Positions 28,640 to 37,819 of a stretch of DNA of 64,000 bases are shown here, in pieces (position 1 is the first letter of the stretch; each line of letters begins with the position of its first letter). The notes beneath the pieces were generated by a model. It had not been told where the DNA came from. It worked only from the letters and a program-made list of their open reading frames with translations, and did no database searches. Origin of the DNA: Lachnospiraceae bacterium (lineage in GTDB: Bacteria; Bacillota; Clostridia; Lachnospirales; Lachnospiraceae). Position numbers and translations under genes: made by a program. Where the stretch lies: positions 43,989-107,988 of the forward strand of contig JAGAOO010000046.1 of the NCBI GenBank assembly GCA_017623675.1. The letters run 5' to 3'.

Positions 28640-30346
28640 TTATCCTTCCTGAATATCCGGCCCATCTATCTTAATTTGACCTCTGCCATGCTCCTTTGCG
28701 TAATACATTGACCAATCAGCCCGCTTTATTAATTGATTTACATCATCACAAAGTTCAGGATATGAGGAAACACCAATGCTGACATTCATAGTCACCACAT
28801 GACCATATGCCTCAACTGTCGTTGACGCAATTTCTTCGTGTAACTTTTGAATAATTGGTATGGATTGTTCAATATCAAAATCCGGCAATGCCAAGACGAA
28901 TTCCTCGCCACCATACCGGCAGACAAAACCAAGCTCCGCTTCCTCAATGAGTTGATAAGCCATATGTGCAATAGCCTTAATTACTTCATCACCTACCAGA
29001 TGTCCATAAGTGTCATTAATCCGCTTAAATTTATCAATATCAAACAAAGCAACAGTTAACGCTCTTTTTTCTTTCACGGCACGTTCCATTTGATCCGCAA
29101 ACAGTTTGTTGAAATGTGTCCGGTTATTAATACCTGTTAGTCCATCCGTCTGAGCAATATGCCGCATTTGGGCATACATTTTTACATTATGCACTGCCAA
29201 ATCAAACTGTGGAACAATTAAATCATAAAAGCGGACATATGTATCAAACACCTGATATTTAGAGGAACCACTAACCATGATGCCATACTTTTCACCATTT
29301 AAAACCAATGGCAAAACCAACATGGTGCATACTTTTGTTTGTGAAAGATTTGGAAATCTTTCTCTTGGAAACTCTTTTATAATCTGATGATCATCCTCAC
29401 TATTAGTGGCCTGTTGAAACAAGAAAGACAGCTCCGTACATTCCGTTAATTCCGGTCTGGATTGACACTTGCAAACACTGATTGGCTTTTTGTTATAACA
29501 AATATCTTTATCAATATAAATCCCGCAGAATTCTACTTTTCGGACGCGAATAACAGCATCAATAATGTACTCCATGACATAGGAAATATCCATGGCAAAA
29601 GAACTGTTAATGAACTTAAGAATTTCTGCCTGAGCTTCAAGTTCACTATTATTCTGTTGAATTTCACGGTTTGCCTGAGCCAGTTGAACTCGCTGTAGGT
29701 TCAACTCTTCATTAACCTTTTCCACACGATTCTTAACCTGTGTTAATTCTTCATTATTGTCCTCTATAGCATCAATCTGTGCCAAAAGAACGTGAATATC
29801 GTTCATATATTTATGCTCGCTAATGTAACACAAACGGACAACCAAAATATCAAACAAACAAAGCATGACATACGCTGCCAACATTAAGAAAGCATCAATA
29901 TTTACACCATATCTACAGAAGAATACCACAACACAAATAATCGCCGGTAATACCAGTACAAAAATGCTGCGAAAATTACCAAAAACATCAGAAATCTCAT
30001 TGTAATATGAATACTCAAACATGAAAGTAAGTACCAATGCACTAATTCCAATGAGTAAAAATGCATTTTTATCATGCAGACAATACAGCATTACAAAATA
30101 AAATACATATTGTAGTAATGTGAAAAATCGAAGAACAAACGTCCGATTCATGAATGACAGTTTGGATAACAATGTTTCTAAAAGGCAAACAACTACAGTT
30201 CCTCCAATTAGAACAAAATATCCTCGTGGCACCTGCGACATATCCCAACAAAAGATAATACATACACATATTGCCAACATACCATATAAAATTCGATGAA
30301 ATTTCAATTGAGACTGATGAAGTTCAATGATTTTCTCATCCATCAT
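28640..30346 (-). CDS. Membrane diguanylate cyclase (GGDEF)
   Basis: A 568-residue protein. Residues about 15-190 contain five to six membrane segments, then a coiled coil (residues about 190-245, LTQVKNRVEKVNEELNLQ) and a GAF-like region. The C-terminal GGDEF domain has HIAQTDGLTGINNRTHFN, FDIDKFKRINDTYGHLVGDE and the active motif RYGGEEF near residue 480, so c-di-GMP synthesis is expected. An RxxD inhibitory site is not evident. It starts at the end of the FtsA-like gene (3-bp gap), so the two are probably co-transcribed. Confidence 0.9.
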   Translation of the reverse strand: MMDEKIIELHQSQLKFHRILYGMLAICVCIIFCWDMSQVPRGYFVLIGGTVVVCLLETLLSKLSFMNRTFVLRFFTLLQYVFYFVMLYCLHDKNAFLLIGISALVLTFMFEYSYYNEISDVFGNFRSIFVLVLPAIICVVVFFCRYGVNIDAFLMLAAYVMLCLFDILVVRLCYISEHKYMNDIHVLLAQIDAIEDNNEELTQVKNRVEKVNEELNLQRVQLAQANREIQQNNSELEAQAEILKFINSSFAMDISYVMEYIIDAVIRVRKVEFCGIYIDKDICYNKKPISVCKCQSRPELTECTELSFLFQQATNSEDDHQIIKEFPRERFPNLSQTKVCTMLVLPLVLNGEKYGIMVSGSSKYQVFDTYVRFYDLIVPQFDLAVHNVKMYAQMRHIAQTDGLTGINNRTHFNKLFADQMERAVKEKRALTVALFDIDKFKRINDTYGHLVGDEVIKAIAHMAYQLIEEAELGFVCRYGGEEFVLALPDFDIEQSIPIIQKLHEEIASTTVEAYGHVVTMNVSIGVSSYPELCDDVNQLIKRADWSMYYAKEHGRGQIKIDGPDIQEG

Positions 30347-30349
30347 AAA

Positions 30350-32434
30350 TTACTTCCTCCAAAAGATTTCTATCGTATCACCATTCGATAATTCGTCAAA
30401 GTGTTCCGCCTTGTGACCATTTAAAAGTAACACCAGTTCTTTCCCCTGAATTTTAGAGGTATCAAAATGTATCACATCAAATATTTCTACAAAGACATAT
30501 CGTTCTTTACCGGATAATGTATAAGATTTTCCATTTGCAGTAACGACAATTGTTTTCAACTCAGGTGCTTCCCTATCTTCCATTTCTGATGTGACACTTG
30601 TCTCATTCTGCGTAATTTCCGGCTTTTCAGTCAAATCATCAGAAGCTTCCTCTTTTGGTTCTTCTTCCAAATCCTTATATTGTACCTGTTCTGACCAGGA
30701 AACTTTGAAATTCTCATACACCTTTGTATTTTCATCTGCCGGTTCATTGTTCACCAAAATCTTGCCCTCCGGCGAAACATCCATGAAAGCAAGAAGCTGT
30801 TCCAACGTATAATAATTCAATATCTGAATGTTATCATCTTCTTGAACCTGATAGAATTCTGACTCCAGATTTCCATTCACACTTGCAAACTTCGGACATT
30901 GAACTGTAATATCATTTACAAGAAAAGAGATGGTATTCTTAAATTCCGGTATCTGTCCCAAGGTTAGTATCGCATCATCACCTTTTGTAGATTCCTGAAT
31001 CATGATTTGATCATTTGCTTCAATCGATGCATTAATAGATGTTTCATGTCCATTTACGGATATAACAGCAGCCTCCCCTTGATGTCCACGCATAAACCGG
31101 CTCTTGCCATCCACGGTATAATGCAAATCATTCCCCCGCTTTGGAAAAATATATTCGTTCTTTAAGCCCAACTGCATAGCGGCATCAAAGACGGTCAATC
31201 GGTTATTGTTATATAGTTTTACACGTTCCTCATTTACCAGAACATAGATAAAATTATTTTTCTGGTCATAATAATTCAAACAAATTCCAATCGGAGTAAC
31301 TAATAACGGATCCTTCTTTACATTCGGAACTTCCATATGTATATTGTGCATAACCTCTTCACCACGAAGTGCCACACGTTCCTCCGGAAGCTTCAGATGC
31401 TTTGCCAATGCCTTAGTAAAGCCGGGAAGTTTACCACCACCACCAACTACAAACACTGCACTAACCGATTTGCCACCATTTAATTCAATAATCTTTTCAG
31501 CAACGCTCCTGGTAATCTCCGAAACCACATCAGAAACCAAAGAATATACTTCATCCGGTGAAATCTTATGAGAAATTCCCATGATATCCTTATAGGTCAT
31601 GTTTTTTCTCTTTGGTGAAATCATTTTGATTTTTTCTGCTGTATTAAAATCTACCAGATATTCTTTCACAATCCGTTCGGTAATCTCATCACCGGCAGAA
31701 GGAATCATTCCATAACCAATCACACTACCATCTTTCGTTACACAAATATCAGAAGTACCGGCTCCCACGTCCACCAGACAAATATTCAGTAAACGGTAAT
31801 TCTGAGGAATTGCAACATTCATGGCAGCAATTGGCTCCAAAGTAAGGTTAGATACCGTTAATCCAGCCTGTTCCACAGCCGCATACAAACCATCCACTAC
31901 TTCCTCCGGTAAAAAAGTTGCAAGGACATCTCCACTGATTTTACGTGCCTTATGCCCTTCCAAATTCGTTATTTCAAAGCCATTTAAGTAATACTTAATA
32001 ACGGTATATCCTACACAATAATACTTTTCTTCCGTTCCAAGTTCCTCTACAATCTGCTCATATGCCTTTTCAACACCCAGCATTTCCAGAGAATGTATAT
32101 ATTCCAAATTCACTACTGTTTGATCATGGAACTCGTATTCACCAACACCTACTGCTGTTTTTAATACACGTCCGGCAGCAGCAATACAGACTTCATCCAG
32201 ATTTTTTCCAATCTGTAACTCCAGTTCTGACTTCACATAGGCAATTTCTTCTGCCACTGTTCCTATGTCATGAATCTGACCATCTAACATGGCTCTGGTT
32301 TCATGTAATTTTACACATTGGGCAACAACATGAAAACCCTCTCTATCCTGATATCCAACTGTTCCCACGATACTTCTGGTGCCGATATCCAATCCAAACA
32401 CCAACGACTGTGGATATTTTGTTAATGTTGCCAT
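30350..32434 (-). CDS. FtsA-like actin-fold protein with long C-terminal extension
   Basis: A 694-residue protein. The first 390 residues form an FtsA/PilM-type ASKHA fold: LVFGLDIGTRSIVGTVGY, an inserted SHS2-like part (EVCIAAAGRVLKTAVG), NICLVDVGAGTSDICV and VFVVGGGGKLPGFTKAL. FtsA is normally about 400-420 residues; here a further 300 contain several repeated beta-rich units, such as NASIEANDQIMIQE and FDELSNGDTIEIFW, that resemble a beta-grasp fold. No FtsZ-binding membrane amphipathic tail is obvious. The ATG at 32434 has AGGAGG upstream. A cell-division or envelope-assembly role is likely; whether it replaces FtsA is unknown. Confidence 0.8.
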   Translation of the reverse strand: MATLTKYPQSLVFGLDIGTRSIVGTVGYQDREGFHVVAQCVKLHETRAMLDGQIHDIGTVAEEIAYVKSELELQIGKNLDEVCIAAAGRVLKTAVGVGEYEFHDQTVVNLEYIHSLEMLGVEKAYEQIVEELGTEEKYYCVGYTVIKYYLNGFEITNLEGHKARKISGDVLATFLPEEVVDGLYAAVEQAGLTVSNLTLEPIAAMNVAIPQNYRLLNICLVDVGAGTSDICVTKDGSVIGYGMIPSAGDEITERIVKEYLVDFNTAEKIKMISPKRKNMTYKDIMGISHKISPDEVYSLVSDVVSEITRSVAEKIIELNGGKSVSAVFVVGGGGKLPGFTKALAKHLKLPEERVALRGEEVMHNIHMEVPNVKKDPLLVTPIGICLNYYDQKNNFIYVLVNEERVKLYNNNRLTVFDAAMQLGLKNEYIFPKRGNDLHYTVDGKSRFMRGHQGEAAVISVNGHETSINASIEANDQIMIQESTKGDDAILTLGQIPEFKNTISFLVNDITVQCPKFASVNGNLESEFYQVQEDDNIQILNYYTLEQLLAFMDVSPEGKILVNNEPADENTKVYENFKVSWSEQVQYKDLEEEPKEEASDDLTEKPEITQNETSVTSEMEDREAPELKTIVVTANGKSYTLSGKERYVFVEIFDVIHFDTSKIQGKELVLLLNGHKAEHFDELSNGDTIEIFWRK

Positions 32435-32478
32435 ACTGCCTCCTACGTAACTTAGTATCATTTCATTTTATCATAAAT

Positions 32479-33072
32479 TCAATGTTTCTTCAACAATTCA
32501 TCTATCTGTTTTTTCGTATCGTCAAGGTCATTTCCATTCTCAATAAAATAATCACAATGTTTACGATAAAATGCATCCGAGGATTGATTACGCATAACTG
32601 CTTCGCACTTTTCCCTGCTGTATCCTCTGGATTCCATTAATCGTTTTATTCTTAATTCATCAGGTGCATAAATATACCATAATTCATCACAAATGGATGT
32701 ATAACCATCCTCAATCAGTAAAGCTGCTTCAATAACAAAGTAAGCTGTATTTCCCATCTGGAGATAGTGACGAATCTCCGCCTGAATATAATCTTTTACT
32801 TCGGGATGTACAATGTTATTCAGTTGTTCAAGCCGTTCCGCTTTGTGGAATACCATTGTAGATAATTTTGCCCTGTCTATTTCTCCTGTTTCATCCAAAA
32901 TGGCATCAGAAAATGCTTCTACAATTCTTCGATATGCAGGTTGTTCCGGCTTCATCAAATCATGTGCGACCTTATCTGCCTCAATTACATGTGCATCATA
33001 TTCCTGTTTTAATATTGACAAGACGGTACTTTTTCCTGCACCAATCCCCCCGGTAATCCCAATAATCTTCAT
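32479..33072 (-). CDS. coaE: Dephospho-CoA kinase
   Basis: A 197-residue P-loop kinase that catalyses the last step of CoA synthesis. Walker A is GITGGIGAGKST at the N-terminus; VIEADKVAHDLM, the lid segment RIKRLMESRGYSREKCEAVMRNQ, and YFIENGNDLDD near the end are typical. The second of two close ATGs (33070-33072) is favoured because it sits 9 nt from AAGGA; the first, at 33078, is only 3 nt from it. It follows polA by 14-20 bp, an order frequent in Clostridia. Confidence 0.95.
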   Translation of the reverse strand: MKIIGITGGIGAGKSTVLSILKQEYDAHVIEADKVAHDLMKPEQPAYRRIVEAFSDAILDETGEIDRAKLSTMVFHKAERLEQLNNIVHPEVKDYIQAEIRHYLQMGNTAYFVIEAALLIEDGYTSICDELWYIYAPDELRIKRLMESRGYSREKCEAVMRNQSSDAFYRKHCDYFIENGNDLDDTKKQIDELLKKH

Positions 33073-33092
33073 ATTCATTTATCCTTTTTGTC

Positions 33093-35726
33093 TTATTTCG
33101 CATCATACCAGTTGTTGGCAACATGTACATCTACCTCTAACGGTACAGAAAGAACAGCCGCCTGCTCCATTTCTTCCTTCAGTAGCTTGCTTACAACCGA
33201 AATCTCGTCTTTCTTAGCTTCTATTAACAATTCATCATGAATCTGCAGAATCAAACGGGAATCTAATTGCTCCATCATAAGGCGTTCCCGCACCCGGTTC
33301 ATAGCAATTTTTATAATATCTGCTGCAGTTCCCTGAATTGGTGAATTCATGGCAATCCGTTCCCCAAAATTTCTCTGCATAAAATTGCTGGATTGAATTT
33401 CCGGCACCGGACGAATGCGGTGGTACATGGTTTCTACCTCACCCGTCTGTTTTGCCGTTTCCACCTGTCTATCCAAAAAATCCTTTATCCTAGGGTAAGT
33501 CTCAAAATAACGGTCAATATATTCTCCGGCTTCCTTTCTGGAAATATTTAAATCCTGACTCAACCCATGGGCGCTGATACCATAAACAATCCCAAAGTTA
33601 ACCGCCTTTGCATTTCTTCTCTGTAAAGGAGTTACCTCCTCAATAGGAACATCAAAGACCTCTGCTGCAGTTGTGGCATGAATGTCCCGATTATGCAAAA
33701 AGGCATCAATTAATACAGGATCCTCTGACAAATGAGCCAGTACCCGAAGTTCAATCTGAGAGTAATCTGCATCTATAAATTCATATCCTTCCTTCGGTAT
33801 GAATACCTTGCGAATCATTCGTCCAAGAGGCATACGAATTGGGATATTCTGCAAATTCGGCTCCGTACTGCTGATTCTACCGGTTGCAGTAATTGTCTGA
33901 TGGAATTTTCCATGAATTCGCTGATCCGGTTGAATATAGTTTGCCAGCCCGTCTGCATAGGTGGATTTCAATTTAGTCAGTTGACGATATTCCAACACTG
34001 CTGGAACAATCGGATGTTCTTGTTGAATCTTTTCCAACACCTCTACATTGGTAGAATACCCGGTCTTAGTCTTCTTACCTCCCGGAAGGTTCATATGTTC
34101 AAATAATACTTCACCAAGCTGCTTTGGAGACTGGATATTGAAATTCTCTCCTGCCATCTCATGTATGGAAGCCTCCAATTCCTGAATCCGTCTGTTTAAT
34201 TGTTCACCATATTCAGTTAAGGCCTCTTTTTGCACCTGAATTCCCCATTTTTCCATATCATATAGAGAATATATAGTTGGACATTCAATATTCCAATACA
34301 AATCCAACATATTTTTATTCAAGAGCATTTCTTCAATTTTCTGACCAGCCAGATAGGCAACACAAATTTCATTTCCTAATACTTTCCGAACAGAATCTTC
34401 CTGCAAAGTAAATGCTGTGATTTCTGATTTTCCCAGTAATTCTGTTTTGGAAGGGACCGTAAGATTCAAAACATCTCTGGCAATATCATCATAGTAATAA
34501 GTGTCCTTTAACGGATTTAAGAGATAGCATGCTACTGCCAAATCCAGAATACGCCCTTTGCGTAGTCGGTCACCAAGGAAATGGAGCTGATTTTTCCATC
34601 CAATCGTAATAAGCTTTGCCTGTCCTTCCCACAGATTTGCAATCTTGTCACATATATACTCTTCCGTTACAAAACCGTCAATGGGAACAAAATATCCCTG
34701 TCCCGCCTGAAATGCCAAAAGAACTCCTAAAAAGCCTTGCTCTCCTGACACACATTGAACTGCCAATGAGACCGCTTCGCCTGCACGTTGAAACAAGGTT
34801 TCTACTTCTGTGAAATCTTCCACTGTCTGCAACTTCGCTTCAAAAGCTTGTATCTGCATTGGCTGGGAGAATCGATTCAAAATACTTTTTAACTCTAATT
34901 GCTTTAATATTTCGTAGGAATTCTCATTAAAGAATTCCCCGCGTTCCATGGAATCTAATGTTACTTCTAACGGACAATCCAGTTTAATTGTTGCCAATTC
35001 TTTACTGAGAAGTGCCTGCTCATAGTATGTCTGCAAATTTTCCTTAGCTTTATTTGGTTTGATTTCTTCAATATGTGCATAGGCATTTTCTATTGATTTA
35101 TATTCCACTATTATTTTTGTTGCAGTTTTTTCACCGATTCCCGGAACTCCCGGAATATTATCGGAAGCATCTCCCATTAACCCTTTTAAATCAATAAACT
35201 CGGTTGGTGTAACCTGATAACGTTCCAAGACATCGACTGCATAGTAATTCTCAATAATGGTTCCGGAAGGCTTAGTTTTTGGTATCCGCACCTGAATCTC
35301 ATCTGTCGCCAATTGAAGTAAATCCCGGTCACCGGATACAATCGTAACTTGAAATCCCTGTTCCAGACCTTTTCTTGATAACGTTCCAATGATATCGTCT
35401 GCCTCAAAGCCACCTTGCTCCACAGTTCTGATATTCATAGCATGAAGAACATCTTTCATTACCGGTACTTGCTGACGCAGTTCCTCCGGCATTGGTTTTC
35501 TGGTTCCTTTATATGCTTCATATTGAAGATGACGGAAGGTTGGCTGATGCACGTCAAAAGCAACGCAAAGATGTGTTGGTTGTTCCTCTTCCAACAGTTT
35601 AAAAATAATATTAAGAAATCCCAGGATTGCATTGGTATGCAGACCCTGAGAATTTGATAAATCCGGCAAGCCATAAAAAGCTCGATTCAATATGCTATGT
35701 CCATCAATCAGTAATAGTTTCTTCAA
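33093..35726 (-). CDS. polA: DNA polymerase I
   Basis: An 877-residue polymerase for repair and Okazaki fragment processing. Residues 1-290 are the 5'-3' exonuclease (LLIDGHSILNRAFYGL; GDRDLLQL; DLKGLMGDASDNIPGVPGIGEKTA). The middle region (about 300-460) lacks the DxE motif of a proofreading exonuclease and is probably inactive, as in Bacillus. The polymerase domain has motif A DADYSQIELRVLAHLS, motif B RRNAKAVNFGIVYG and motif C QIHDELLIE. The start is a TTG (35724-35726) with AAGGAG upstream; it overlaps the preceding zf-HC2 gene by 23 bp. Confidence 0.96.
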   Translation of the reverse strand: MKKLLLIDGHSILNRAFYGLPDLSNSQGLHTNAILGFLNIIFKLLEEEQPTHLCVAFDVHQPTFRHLQYEAYKGTRKPMPEELRQQVPVMKDVLHAMNIRTVEQGGFEADDIIGTLSRKGLEQGFQVTIVSGDRDLLQLATDEIQVRIPKTKPSGTIIENYYAVDVLERYQVTPTEFIDLKGLMGDASDNIPGVPGIGEKTATKIIVEYKSIENAYAHIEEIKPNKAKENLQTYYEQALLSKELATIKLDCPLEVTLDSMERGEFFNENSYEILKQLELKSILNRFSQPMQIQAFEAKLQTVEDFTEVETLFQRAGEAVSLAVQCVSGEQGFLGVLLAFQAGQGYFVPIDGFVTEEYICDKIANLWEGQAKLITIGWKNQLHFLGDRLRKGRILDLAVACYLLNPLKDTYYYDDIARDVLNLTVPSKTELLGKSEITAFTLQEDSVRKVLGNEICVAYLAGQKIEEMLLNKNMLDLYWNIECPTIYSLYDMEKWGIQVQKEALTEYGEQLNRRIQELEASIHEMAGENFNIQSPKQLGEVLFEHMNLPGGKKTKTGYSTNVEVLEKIQQEHPIVPAVLEYRQLTKLKSTYADGLANYIQPDQRIHGKFHQTITATGRISSTEPNLQNIPIRMPLGRMIRKVFIPKEGYEFIDADYSQIELRVLAHLSEDPVLIDAFLHNRDIHATTAAEVFDVPIEEVTPLQRRNAKAVNFGIVYGISAHGLSQDLNISRKEAGEYIDRYFETYPRIKDFLDRQVETAKQTGEVETMYHRIRPVPEIQSSNFMQRNFGERIAMNSPIQGTAADIIKIAMNRVRERLMMEQLDSRLILQIHDELLIEAKKDEISVVSKLLKEEMEQAAVLSVPLEVDVHVANNWYDAK

Positions 35727-36258
35727 CTTTATTTTCTCCTTCCTGATTATTCAGATAGATTCTTAATCGTTCATAATAACTACTATTTTCTTTCTGCACT
35801 TCATTCATATAGTCTGCCAGATTAAACATTTCATATTCTTCAGACCGAAATAAAGAATTTCCAAAGGATTCATAATAGTAATATTCGGGCTGTGCTGCTT
35901 TGATAGCTGCCTGTTCCTGCAAATATTTTGTGTTCTTATAGCTCTCATAAGCAAAAAAGCCTACGGTGCAGATTCCGGCAATAATAAGTACAATAGTGGA
36001 GCCTGTTAGTTTTCTTCGATTCTGAATGTGCTTATATTCTACATTCAGTTTTTCCTCCATTTGTGCCTTAAAATCATTGGATAACTCCTGGTCATTATCC
36101 AATTGCTTCATTCCTACTAAAAGTGTATAGTAGATTTCCAGTTCTTCAGCACAATTTTCACAACTGCGGATATGCCGAACAAATTCCAACAGTTCCCCAC
36201 CTTCTAATTTATCTTCAATAAATGCTACAATTTTTGATTGTGCTTCTAAACAATTCAT
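35704..36258 (-). CDS. Zinc-finger anti-sigma-like membrane protein
   Basis: A 184-residue protein starting MNCLEAQSKIVAFIEDKLEG. The motif HIRSCENCAEEL gives HxxxCxxC (about residues 29-36), as in zf-HC2 anti-sigma factors. One membrane segment lies at about residues 83-105 (GSTIVLIIAGICTVGFFAYE), followed by a Tyr- and Glu-rich outer part. No sigma factor gene is adjacent. It sits between a PrsW-like protease gene (22 bp upstream) and polA (overlapping), so it could be the substrate or target of that protease. Function unproven. Confidence 0.72.
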   Translation of the reverse strand: MNCLEAQSKIVAFIEDKLEGGELLEFVRHIRSCENCAEELEIYYTLLVGMKQLDNDQELSNDFKAQMEEKLNVEYKHIQNRRKLTGSTIVLIIAGICTVGFFAYESYKNTKYLQEQAAIKAAQPEYYYYESFGNSLFRSEEYEMFNLADYMNEVQKENSSYYERLRIYLNNQEGENKVEETITD

Positions 36259-36279
36259 TCTGTCTCACCAGCTTCGTTA

Positions 36280-37497
36280 TTATTGCCGTATCGTATTATA
36301 ATAAAAATGTACCGTCAGCAATTTACTATTTTCCTGCATATTAATTCGTATCTGATTCCACTCCTGTTGGCTGCCCAGATAAAACACATCCGTCAAGTCA
36401 TTACAACCATCAAATACATGATTACCAATAAACTGAATATGCGGTATCAAAAACCGATTTAAACTGTAACAATATTCAAAAGCAAAATTTCCAATTCCAA
36501 TTAATTGATTCGGCAGGATAACCTCTTTTAGATATGGGCAATTAAAAAATGCTGTATCTTCAATCACTCGCAGATTAACCGGCAATTGTACATTTACAAT
36601 ATTGGTATAGGCAAATGCAGAACGTGCAATCACACGTACCGGAAAATGGTCAATTTCTTCAGGAATGATTAAAAGCGGACCATTAAATGGTTTTGTTAAA
36701 CCTAAAATCATGATTTCTCTTTGATCCGTTACAGCATATCTCAGCCAGCCATCCTTCGTCACTTTAACCTTCAAATGTCCGGTAATGTTGTGATCCTTCT
36801 TCGAAAAGATAATCCCCATTGTAATGGTAAAAGCGTACATTGCAACCACAAATACAATAAATACTATAAATGATAACACATTACCAGCACTACACAAGAA
36901 ATCATACAAACCGTGAATAAACATTGGGATTAGCAAACTGAATCCTATGTACATAAAGCATTTCCCAATCTTATGTTGAAACATTGCTTCCTTAGCTTTT
37001 CCATAGAAAAACCCCATGAATATGGCAACTCCGGTATGAAGAGGTACCGCAAGAAACGCACGTCCAATACCGGTTCCCAACCCACTCAGAAATCCCGTTT
37101 CAAAATGGGTACTAAACACATATCCGATGTTTTCTAATAATGCGAAGCCCAAAGAGGTTGAAACCGCATATATGACACCATCATATACATAATCAAAGTG
37201 TTTATTCTTCCATGTAATGGCAAACATAAACAAAAACTTAAATAGTTCTTCTGCAACTGCTACTACGAAAAAATACAAAAAGAAATTATAAATCAAAGGA
37301 AAGGAATGAAAGAACAAATCTACAATAAATTCTCCAATGTACTCCGCAATGATTGCAGGTATTGTACTAAGAATTCCCATTCCTAATAAAGCAAAAACTA
37401 ACCACACTGGCTCCTTCTCAATCTTATCACCAAAGTAAACCAAAAGCATCAGAACCACAACCGGAACAATTGCTATAATAAATAAAAACAGTTCCAT
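36280..37497 (-). CDS. PrsW-family membrane protease fused to a leucine-rich repeat domain
   Basis: A 405-residue protein. Residues 1-235 are a PrsW-type membrane domain with about seven hydrophobic segments and the family motifs VAEELFKFLFMF (EExxK) and MFIHGLYDFL (HxxxD). From about residue 245 to the end is a soluble domain with BspA-type leucine-rich repeats (VRVIARSAFAYTNIVNVQLP; VIEDTAFFNCPYLKEVILP; IGNFAFEYCYSLNRFLIP). PrsW cleaves the anti-sigma RsiW in Bacillus; here a zf-HC2 membrane protein is the next gene. A TTGCAA-17-TATAAT promoter is directly upstream. Confidence 0.83.
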   Translation of the reverse strand: MELFLFIIAIVPVVVLMLLVYFGDKIEKEPVWLVFALLGMGILSTIPAIIAEYIGEFIVDLFFHSFPLIYNFFLYFFVVAVAEELFKFLFMFAITWKNKHFDYVYDGVIYAVSTSLGFALLENIGYVFSTHFETGFLSGLGTGIGRAFLAVPLHTGVAIFMGFFYGKAKEAMFQHKIGKCFMYIGFSLLIPMFIHGLYDFLCSAGNVLSFIVFIVFVVAMYAFTITMGIIFSKKDHNITGHLKVKVTKDGWLRYAVTDQREIMILGLTKPFNGPLLIIPEEIDHFPVRVIARSAFAYTNIVNVQLPVNLRVIEDTAFFNCPYLKEVILPNQLIGIGNFAFEYCYSLNRFLIPHIQFIGNHVFDGCNDLTDVFYLGSQQEWNQIRINMQENSKLLTVHFYYNTIRQ

Positions 37498-37526
37498 TTA
37501 TTTTATCCTCCGTACTCGATATATCC

Positions 37527-37555
37527 ATTATATGCGATTCCAACTTCGATTGCAA
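37527..37555 (-). promoter_or_regulatory. SigA promoter of the PrsW-LRR operon
   Basis: TTGCAA (37550-37555) and TATAAT (37527-37532) with a 17-bp spacer on the minus strand, 30 bp before the PrsW-LRR ATG. Confidence 0.75.
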
Positions 37556-37578
37556 GAAATCAATCTTTTAAAAATAAA

Positions 37579-37602
37579 TACCCCTTGATCTCTCAAGGGG
37601 TA
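37579..37602 (-). terminator. Terminator of tRNA-Leu
   Basis: Ten-base stem taccccttga / tcaaggggta with a TCTC loop, followed on the minus strand by TTTATTTTT. It begins 4 bp after the tRNA. Confidence 0.85.
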
Positions 37603-37605
37603 TAA

Positions 37606-37688
37606 TGCCGGCAGCGGGACTTGAACCCGCACGTGGTTGCCCACAACAGATTTTGAGTCTGCCTCGTCTGCCATTCCGACACGCCGGC
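37606..37688 (-). tRNA. tRNA-Leu (anticodon CAA)
   Basis: On the minus strand an 83-nt class II tRNA folds with acceptor GCCGGCG / TGCCGGC and discriminator A, a D arm with GGAATGGCAGAC, an anticodon stem GCAGA / TCTGT with loop CTCAAAA (anticodon CAA, reading UUG), a long variable arm (TGGGCAACCACG) and T arm GCGGGTTCAAGTCCCGC. The CCA end is not encoded. The G7-U66 pair closes the acceptor. Confidence 0.95.
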
Positions 37689-37734
37689 AGCTAATCTTAC
37701 GATTAACCTTGATGCTTTGGCATCAACATCTGAT

Positions 37735-37763
37735 AGTATATATGATTATCTATTAAATGTCAA
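37735..37763 (-). promoter_or_regulatory. SigA promoter of tRNA-Leu
   Basis: TTGACA (37758-37763) and TATACT (37735-37740), 17-bp spacer, minus strand, about 46 bp before the mature tRNA. The pre-tRNA leader holds a short hairpin (37709-37726, ttgatgc/gcatcaa). Confidence 0.75.
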
Positions 37764-37819
37764 TCATTTTCTTCTGCAAAATAAACGTAAAGTTTTCACA
37801 ATGGATTCACAAAGCTTTC

